Shown in pieces: positions 58,718 to 64,000 of a DNA stretch of 64,000 nt. The notes under the pieces are model-generated. The model searched no databases and was not told the DNA's origin. It saw nothing but the letters and a program-made list of their open reading frames with translations. The stretch comes from Kitasatospora papulosa (GTDB taxonomy: Bacteria > Actinomycetota > Actinomycetes > Streptomycetales > Streptomycetaceae), in assembly GCF_000717245.1 (NCBI RefSeq), contig NZ_JNYQ01000014.1:62001-126000 (forward strand), in the 5' to 3' direction. The position numbers and the translations under genes were made by a program. The first letter of the stretch is position 1; each line of letters opens with the position of its first letter.

Positions 58718-58776
58718 GTCACAAGACTGAACAGTGACCGGCCGGTAGCGCCCCGACGCCGTGCTACGTTCGCCCG

Positions 58777-59298
58777 ATGCCTGAATCCGTCGCTCTCGAT
58801 CCGGTTGATCTGCACATTCTGCGCCTCCTGCAGAACGATGCTCGGACGACGTACCGGGAGCTCGCCGCGGAAGTCGGAGTGGCCCCGTCCACATGTCTGG
58901 ACCGGGTGGCACGGCTGCGCCGGTCCGGTGTGATCCTCGGGCACCGGCTCCGGCTCGATCCTGCGCGGCTCGGCCGCGGCCTGGAGGCGCTCCTGCTGGT
59001 CCAGGTCCGGCCGCACCGCAGGGAGCTCATCGGCCCGTTCGTCGACCGGATCAGGGCGCTCCCGGAGTCCCGGGCCTTCTTCCACCTCACGGGACCGGAC
59101 GACTACCTGGTGCACGTGGCGGTCGCCGACCCGACGGACCTGCAGCGTCTGGTGCTGGACGAGTTCACCTCGCGCCGTGAGGTGGCGCGGGTGGAGACCC
59201 GGCTGATCTTCCAGCAGTGGGAGTGCGGCCCGTTGATGCCGCCCACCGCGGACGGTCGGAATTCCGCCACCACCGCGGGGACGCGCCCAGGCTCCTGA
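58777..59298 (+). CDS. Lrp/AsnC-family regulator
   Basis: A 173-aa regulator. HTH at about 8-65 (LDPVDLHILRLLQNDARTTY, EVGVAPSTCLDRVARLRRSGVI); the AsnC effector domain (about 70-150) contains LLVQVRPHRRELIGPFVD and FFHLTGPDDYLVHVAV. Divergent from the lyase gene, so it probably senses an amino acid and controls that enzyme. The C-terminal 20 residues are variable. Confidence 0.94.
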   Translation: MPESVALDPVDLHILRLLQNDARTTYRELAAEVGVAPSTCLDRVARLRRSGVILGHRLRLDPARLGRGLEALLLVQVRPHRRELIGPFVDRIRALPESRAFFHLTGPDDYLVHVAVADPTDLQRLVLDEFTSRREVARVETRLIFQQWECGPLMPPTADGRNSATTAGTRPGS

Positions 59299-59375
59299 GG
59301 GCGTCCACGTACCTCCTCCGGCCGAAGTCCCGTACACCCGTGACGTGGAGGGCCTCGGCGTAAGAGGATGTCAAC

Positions 59376-61061
59376 ATGTCAGACACATCGAGCAGCGCAC
59401 TGCCGCGCCAGGTCGCCGACGCCTACGTCGACGCGTACATCGATCTCGACCCGATCACCGGTACCTATCTCGGTGTCGCGGAAAGCTATCGCCGGCTGCC
59501 CGATTTCTCGCCCGCCGGTCAGGAGGCCACGGCCGAGCTGATCCGCAGGACCCTGGTGGAACTCGACGCCGCGGAGCAGGTTCCGGGCGCGGACACCGAC
59601 GAGGAGAGGCGTTGCGCACGACTGCTGCGCGAACGCCTCACGGCCGAACTCGCCGTACACGAGGCGGAGGAGGGTCTGCGGGCGGTTTCCAACATCCACT
59701 CGCCGGCGCACAGCCTCCGTGAGGTGTTCACGGCGACCCCGACGGCGACGGAGGAGGACTGGGCGGCGGTCGTGGACCGTCTGCGGGCGGTGCCCGCCGC
59801 GCTGGAGGGATATCGCGCCTCGCTCGCCCTGGGGCTGGAGCGGAAGCTGTACGGCGGCCCGCGCCCGACGGCCACCTTCATCGGTCAGCTCGGCACCTGG
59901 GCCGGGGAGAACGGCACGGGCTTCTTCGAGGACTTCGTGGCCGGAGGACCCGCCGCGCTGCGCGCGGAACTGGACGAGGCGGCAGGACAGGCATCGGCCG
60001 GCCTGGTCGCGCTGCGGGACTGGATGAGGGATGTGTACGCCCCGGCCGTCGAGGGTGCCCCCGACACCGTCGGCAGGGAGCGTTACGCCCGCTGGGCACG
60101 CCAGTTCAACGGCACGGACCTGGATCTCGACGAGGCGTACGCCTACGGCTGGTCCGAGTACCACCGGCTGCTGGCCGAGATGAGGACCGAGGCGGACAAG
60201 ATCCTGCCGGGGGCCGGCCCCTGGGAGGCGCTCGCCCATCTCGACGTGCACGGCAAGCACATCGAGGGTGAGGAGGAGGTCAGGGTCTGGCTGCAGAACC
60301 TGATGGACGAGGCCATCGAGGCGCTCGACGGCACCCACTTCGAACTGGCCGAGCGCGTGCGGAAGGTGGAGTCCCGGATCGCCCCCGCGGGCGGTGCCGC
60401 CGCCCCCTACTACACGGGCCCCTCGGAGGACTTCTCACGGCCGGGACGCACCTGGCTCCCCACCATGGGCGAGACCCGCTTCCCGATGTACGACCTGGTG
60501 TCCACCTGGTACCACGAGGGCGTGCCGGGACATCACCTCCAGATCGCGCAGTGGACGCACGTCGCCGCGAGCCTCTCCCGCTACCAGGCCTCGGTGGGCC
60601 AGGTCAGCGCGAACGCCGAGGGCTGGGCGCTGTACGCCGAGCGGCTCATGGACGAGCTGGGATTCCTGCCCGACGCGGAGCGCCGCCTGGGCTACCTGGA
60701 CGCGCAGATGATGCGTGCCTGCCGGGTGATCGTCGACATCGGCATGCACCTGGAGCTGGAGATCCCCGCGGACTCGCCGTTCCGTCCCGGCGAGCGGTGG
60801 ACTCCTGCCCTGGCCGAGGAGTTCTTCGGCAACCACAGCGGCCGGCCCGCCGACTTCGTGGAGAGCGAGCTGACGCGCTATCTGTCGATGCCGGGGCAGG
60901 CCATCGGCTACAAGCTGGGCGAGCGGGCGTGGCTGCTGGGCCGGGAGAACGCCCGGAAGGCCCACGGTGACGCGTTCGACCTCAAGGCCTGGCACATGGC
61001 GGCCCTGTCGCAGGGGTCGCTCGGCCTGGACGACCTGGTGGACGAGCTGTCCAAGCTGTGA
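59376..61061 (+). CDS. DUF885 metallopeptidase-like protein
   Basis: A 561-aa DUF885 protein. The metal site reads WYHEGVPGHHLQIA (His380-Glu381 and following His-His), with GWALYAERLMDEL as the next conserved block carrying a further Glu ligand. The family is gluzincin-like and predicted to hydrolyse peptides; activity is unproven. No signal peptide is seen. It is followed by a strong terminator. Confidence 0.92.
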   Translation: MSDTSSSALPRQVADAYVDAYIDLDPITGTYLGVAESYRRLPDFSPAGQEATAELIRRTLVELDAAEQVPGADTDEERRCARLLRERLTAELAVHEAEEGLRAVSNIHSPAHSLREVFTATPTATEEDWAAVVDRLRAVPAALEGYRASLALGLERKLYGGPRPTATFIGQLGTWAGENGTGFFEDFVAGGPAALRAELDEAAGQASAGLVALRDWMRDVYAPAVEGAPDTVGRERYARWARQFNGTDLDLDEAYAYGWSEYHRLLAEMRTEADKILPGAGPWEALAHLDVHGKHIEGEEEVRVWLQNLMDEAIEALDGTHFELAERVRKVESRIAPAGGAAAPYYTGPSEDFSRPGRTWLPTMGETRFPMYDLVSTWYHEGVPGHHLQIAQWTHVAASLSRYQASVGQVSANAEGWALYAERLMDELGFLPDAERRLGYLDAQMMRACRVIVDIGMHLELEIPADSPFRPGERWTPALAEEFFGNHSGRPADFVESELTRYLSMPGQAIGYKLGERAWLLGRENARKAHGDAFDLKAWHMAALSQGSLGLDDLVDELSKL

Positions 61062-61066
61062 TCACG

Positions 61067-61099
61067 GCAGGGGCCGGTGACACCGTCACCGGCCCCTGC
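61067..61099 (+). terminator. Intrinsic terminator after DUF885 gene
   Basis: A perfect 15-bp GC-rich stem with a 3-nt loop, 5 nt after the stop codon. Confidence 0.9.
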
Positions 61100-61134
61100 A
61101 CACTCCTCACGACGGCCCGGAGGTCGACATCCGC

Positions 61135-62007
61135 ATGGCCCCGCCCGGCTTCCTGTTCTGCCGCGACCCGTTGCGCCCGACGCGTCCGGATCCCGTGTTC
61201 GCCGAGGAGGAGGCCGCGGCGCGGCGCACCGGCGCCCGGACCGTCCTGGTCGATCACGACGCTCTGCTCGCCGGCGATCCCGGGACCGCCGTCCGCCGGG
61301 TGCCGCGGGACTCGGGGACGTACTGGTACCGGGGATGGATGATGCCGGCCGTCCGTTACGCGGAGTTCGAGCGCGCCCTCGCGGCCCGCGGCTGCGCCCT
61401 GCTCACCGACGCCGCCGCGTACCGGCGCGCCCATGAACTCCCCGGATGGTACGAGGCGTTCACCGGGCTCACTCCGCGCAGCGTCTGGCGCTCCCTGTCC
61501 GCCGCAGACCTTCCGCCGGATCCCGCCACCGGCCTCGCGGAGGGTCTGGGCCCGGGTCCGGGCATCGTCAAGGACTTCGTGAAGTCCCGCAAGGACGAGT
61601 GGCACGAGGCGTGCTTCGTGCCGGAGGTGAAGGACGCGGAGCGGCTGGCCGCGATCGTCGGCCGATTCGTCGAGCTGCAGGGGGAGTTCCTGGCAGGAGG
61701 AGTGGTGCTTCGCGCGTACGAGCCGTTCGTGCCGGGCGGCGAGGCGCGGGTGTGGTGGGTGGACGGCGAGGTCGCACGGGTGACGGCTCATCCGGACACG
61801 CCGGGCCGGCTGCCCGCACCGGGCCTCGACGTCGTCGGCGAGGCCGTGCGCGCCCTCGGCTGCCGCTGGGTGACCACCGACATGGCGCTCCGGGAGGACG
61901 GGGTGTGGCGGGTGGTGGAGGTAGGTGACGGTCAGGTCAGCGGCCTGCCCGCCGGCGACGACGGCGAGGCCCTGTTCCGCGCGCTCCTCGGGCCGCCGGC
62001 CCTCTGA
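61135..62007 (+). CDS. ATP-grasp-like protein (DUF4343)
   Basis: A 290-aa protein of the DUF4343 ATP-grasp-like group. It begins MAPPGFLFCRDPLRPTRPDP and contains GIVKDFVKSRKDEW, the lysine strand of ATP-grasp proteins, VLRAYEPFVPGGEARVWWVDG, and a C-terminal WRVVEVGDGQVSGLP metal-ligand segment. It could ligate or modify a carboxylate; substrate unknown. It starts 36 nt after the terminator. A GGCTCC hexamer run follows its stop near 62036. Confidence 0.82.
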   Translation: MAPPGFLFCRDPLRPTRPDPVFAEEEAAARRTGARTVLVDHDALLAGDPGTAVRRVPRDSGTYWYRGWMMPAVRYAEFERALAARGCALLTDAAAYRRAHELPGWYEAFTGLTPRSVWRSLSAADLPPDPATGLAEGLGPGPGIVKDFVKSRKDEWHEACFVPEVKDAERLAAIVGRFVELQGEFLAGGVVLRAYEPFVPGGEARVWWVDGEVARVTAHPDTPGRLPAPGLDVVGEAVRALGCRWVTTDMALREDGVWRVVEVGDGQVSGLPAGDDGEALFRALLGPPAL

Positions 62008-62088
62008 ACGCCGCCTGCTCGAGGCCCGTACTCCCGAGCCGGCTCCGGCTCCGGCTCCGGGCAGGTTCCCGGCTCAGTCCCGCCCGGT

Positions 62089-62574
62089 TCAGCAGCCACA
62101 GTCGTCGGCGCCCACGGGCGCGGTGAGCGCGTCGACAGGGCGCCGTTCCGAGCCCTCCCAGGTCTCGTACGCGAACCCCTCGCGCACCCAGTACTCGAAT
62201 CCGCCGAGCATCTCCTTGACCTGGTAGCCGAGTTCGGCGAGTGCCAGAGCCGACCTGGCCCCTCCGTCGCAGCCCGGCCCCCAGCAGTACGTGACGACGG
62301 GAACGGCCGGGTCGAGGAGGCCGGCCGCCTGCTCCCCGGTGAGGGCGGTCGGCAGGTGCACCGCACCGGGAACGTGCCCCTGGTCCCAGGAGGCGGTGGA
62401 GCGGGAGTCGACGACCACGAACCCGGGGTCGCCGTCGGCACCGAGGGCGGCGGCGACGTCGGACACGTCCGCGTGGAAGGCGAGCGAGGCGCGGAAGTAT
62501 GAGGCCGCCGCGGCCGGAGAGGCGGGCGGCACGCGGAGGACGGGGTTGCCGGTGGTGAGCGTCTGTGAGGTCAT
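62089..62574 (-). CDS. Rhodanese-domain protein
   Basis: A 161-aa single rhodanese domain. The N-terminal 25 residues are polar; then VDVSDVAAAL-like helix, VVDSRSTASWDQGHVPGA, and the active-site Cys in VVTYCWGPGCDGG with a second Cys five residues later. It probably carries persulfide sulfur. The protein ends GADDCGC, a further Cys pair. It starts ATG 62574, divergent from an Lrp regulator 93 nt away. Confidence 0.92.
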   Translation of the reverse strand: MTSQTLTTGNPVLRVPPASPAAAASYFRASLAFHADVSDVAAALGADGDPGFVVVDSRSTASWDQGHVPGAVHLPTALTGEQAAGLLDPAVPVVTYCWGPGCDGGARSALALAELGYQVKEMLGGFEYWVREGFAYETWEGSERRPVDALTAPVGADDCGC

Positions 62575-62667
62575 GGCCGAAAATCTACGGCCGACCGATC
62601 CGCGTGCGAAGCAGTGATCCATGGCACTTTCGTTGATTCCCGGTGGATTCCCCTGTTGTCTGGCGCC

Positions 62668-63114
62668 ATGACCGACTATTCCCCGGACGCCACGGACTGG
62701 CGCATCCTCGATGTCCTCCAGCGCGACGGACGCGCGACGTTCGCCGAGCTGGCCCGCGCCGTTTCGATGTCCCCCAGCGCCGTCACCGAGCGGGTGCGCC
62801 GCCTCGAAGAGCTGGGGGTGATCAGCGGATACACCGCGGTGGTGGACCCGGAGCGGCTCGGTATGCCGATCCTCGCCCTCGTCCGGCTGCGGTACCCGAA
62901 CGGCAACTACAAGCCGTTCCACGACCTGACGGCCTCCACACCGGAGATCCTGGAGGCCCACCACGTGACCGGGGACGACTGTTTCGTCCTCAAGGTGACC
63001 GCGAGGTCGATGCGTCACCTGGAGGAGGTCACGGGGAGGATCGGCACCCTCGGTTCCGTGACCACCAGCATCGTCTACTCCTCGCCGCTCCCCCGTCGCG
63101 CGATCAGCCGCTGA
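62668..63114 (+). CDS. Lrp/AsnC-family regulator
   Basis: A 148-aa regulator. HTH at about 6-60 (ATDWRILDVLQRDGRATFAE, SMSPSAVTERVRRLEELGVI); effector domain with LALVRLRYPNGNYKPFHDL and HHVTGDDCFVLKVTARSM. I start at ATG 62668 because the upstream frame lacks a ribosome binding site. Divergent from the rhodanese gene and likely its regulator. Its last 11 nt overlap the convergent sbcC gene. Confidence 0.93.
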   Translation: MTDYSPDATDWRILDVLQRDGRATFAELARAVSMSPSAVTERVRRLEELGVISGYTAVVDPERLGMPILALVRLRYPNGNYKPFHDLTASTPEILEAHHVTGDDCFVLKVTARSMRHLEEVTGRIGTLGSVTTSIVYSSPLPRRAISR

Positions 63115-64000
63115 GCGTGCCGGCCGCCCGGTGGACGACGGCCGAGCCGTGCCTCTCCTTCACCACCTCGAGCTGGACGGGGATGCGGCGGCGCAGGTCG
63201 CCCACGTGGCTGACGATGCCGACGCTCCGGTCGCGTTCACGCAGCGAGTCCAGGACGTCGAGCACCTCGTCCAGCGTCTGCTCGTCCAGACTGCCGAAAC
63301 CCTCGTCGATGAAGAGCGTGTCCAGGCGGACACCGCCCGCCTCGTCCGTCACCACGTCGGCGAGGCCGAGGGCCAGGGCGAGTGAGGCGAAGAAGGTCTC
63401 CCCGCCGGACAGGGTCGCCGTGTCGCGCTCCCGTCCCGTCCAGGAGTCGACGACGTGCAGACCCAGACCCGCCCTGCGGCCCCCGCTGCGGTCGTCGGAG
63501 TGGACCAGTGTGTAGCGGCCCCCGGACATCCGCTGGAGGCGGATGGTCGCAGCGGCGGCCACCTGTTCGAGACGGGCCGCCAGTACGTACGCCTCCAGTC
63601 GCATCTTGCGCTCGTTGTCCGCGGAGGTGCCCGCGGTCAGCCCGGCGAGGCGGGCGACCCGCTCGTACTCCTGGCGCACCGGACCCAGCGCGCGCACCTC
63701 CTCCTCCGTACGGCGGGAGAGCCTGCCGAGCTCCGCGCTGCGCTCCTGTGCGGCGGAGTGCGCGGCGGCGCTCTCGCGCACGGCCCGCACGGACCGGTCG
63801 TACGCCACCTGCGCCGCGTCCGGCTCGGCGGCCGGCCTGCCCGCGGCCGCCTTGGCGTCCTCCTCCGCGAGACGGTCGGCGACAGTGGCCGCCTCCGCCT
63901 GCCAGGCGTCGACGCGATGCTGGAGCTCCCGCTGCGCGGTGTCCCCGAGGATCTTGGCGGCAGCGGCCTGAGGCGTGTCGAATCCCGCCCGGTAGGCGGC
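63104..64000 (-). CDS. sbcC: SbcC-type exonuclease subunit (partial, 5-prime end outside window)
   Basis: C-terminal 298 residues of an SMC-like ATPase, continuing past the right edge. A coiled-coil arm (AEEDAKAAAGRPAAE, RLEQVAAAATIRLQRMSGGRY) leads into the ABC head: signature LSGGETFFASLALAL and Walker B LDTLFIDEGFGSLDE, then the switch IGIVSHV-like block. SbcC with SbcD forms the MRN-like nuclease for hairpins and double-strand breaks; sbcD is not in the window. The signature and Walker B identify the family well. Confidence 0.9.
   Translation of the reverse strand, partial: AAYRAGFDTPQAAAAKILGDTAQRELQHRVDAWQAEAATVADRLAEEDAKAAAGRPAAEPDAAQVAYDRSVRAVRESAAAHSAAQERSAELGRLSRRTEEEVRALGPVRQEYERVARLAGLTAGTSADNERKMRLEAYVLAARLEQVAAAATIRLQRMSGGRYTLVHSDDRSGGRRAGLGLHVVDSWTGRERDTATLSGGETFFASLALALGLADVVTDEAGGVRLDTLFIDEGFGSLDEQTLDEVLDVLDSLRERDRSVGIVSHVGDLRRRIPVQLEVVKERHGSAVVHRAAGTLSG

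Noticed and set aside
57434..58933. Plus-strand open frame of 499 codons opposite the lyase
   Set aside because: Mirror of the lyase coding frame with His/Gln-rich composition typical of antisense frames in high-GC DNA.

Overview
The window reads as chromosomal DNA of a Streptomyces or a close relative. GC content is very high with strong third-position GC bias, GTG and TTG starts are common, and many genes overlap by 4 nt (ATGA or GTGA). Typical actinomycete families are present: urease, a bioF/bioBAD biotin locus, an RsbW-like ATPase, Asp23/AmaP-type membrane genes, ECF41 and other ECF sigma factors, and DosR-like regulation. I saw no insertion sequence, prophage, CRISPR array, rRNA or tRNA. 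The genes at both edges are cut by the window: ureC on the left, sbcC-like on the right.

Layout. 0-1.8 kb: ureABC on the minus strand. 1.9-5.1 kb: a TetR regulator divergent from a membrane protein, then a YefM/Phd-type antitoxin divergent from a ClpP-like protein that has lost its catalytic Ser and His. 5.4-6.7 kb: a ydaO-type (c-di-AMP) riboswitch upstream of a secreted NlpC/P60 hydrolase, and an RsbW-like anti-sigma ATPase. 6.9-11.4 kb: biotin synthesis (bioF divergent from bioBAD). 11.5-16.9 kb: a methyltransferase, a degenerate Fic/RHH toxin-antitoxin pair, an acetyltransferase, two CNNM/CBS membrane proteins and an SGNH hydrolase. 16.9-20.9 kb: an envelope-stress module with two divergent operons (ECF sigma, zinc-finger/Asp23 fusion and a small Asp23-like protein on one side; Asp23, a small membrane protein, Asp23-DUF6286 and an AmaP-like anchor on the other).

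20.9-38.3 kb is the most coherent block and resembles the mycobacterial DosR dormancy regulon and the Streptomyces OsdRK region. It has a DosR/DosS-like pair, four universal stress proteins, three CBS-BON proteins, an Acg-type nitroreductase, an HTH-PNPOx protein, a flavodoxin, an Rv1733c-like membrane protein, two zinc alcohol dehydrogenases, a DUF4383 membrane protein and an SDR-DUF2867 protein. Several of its intergenic regions carry a GGGAC-N4-GTCCC-like palindrome that fits a DosR box. 38.5-42.6 kb holds a glycosyltransferase and a MerR-B12 (LitR/CarH-like) regulator divergent from an ECF sigma factor.

42.9-51.9 kb returns to housekeeping and regulation: purB, mug, an ABC exporter divergent from a NarL-type two-component system, a ROK regulator and a HutC/DasR-type GntR regulator whose -35 box sits in a dre-like palindrome. 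52.3-64 kb: an ECF41 sigma factor, an alpha/beta hydrolase, a Tat-exported PhoD phosphatase, an ACT-GNAT membrane protein overlapping tail-to-tail with a Cys/Met lyase, two Lrp regulators divergent from sulfur-related genes, a DUF885 metallopeptidase-like protein, an ATP-grasp-like protein and SbcC. Short tandem repeats (16, 18, 20, 25 and 28 bp units) occur in several intergenic or 3-prime regions.
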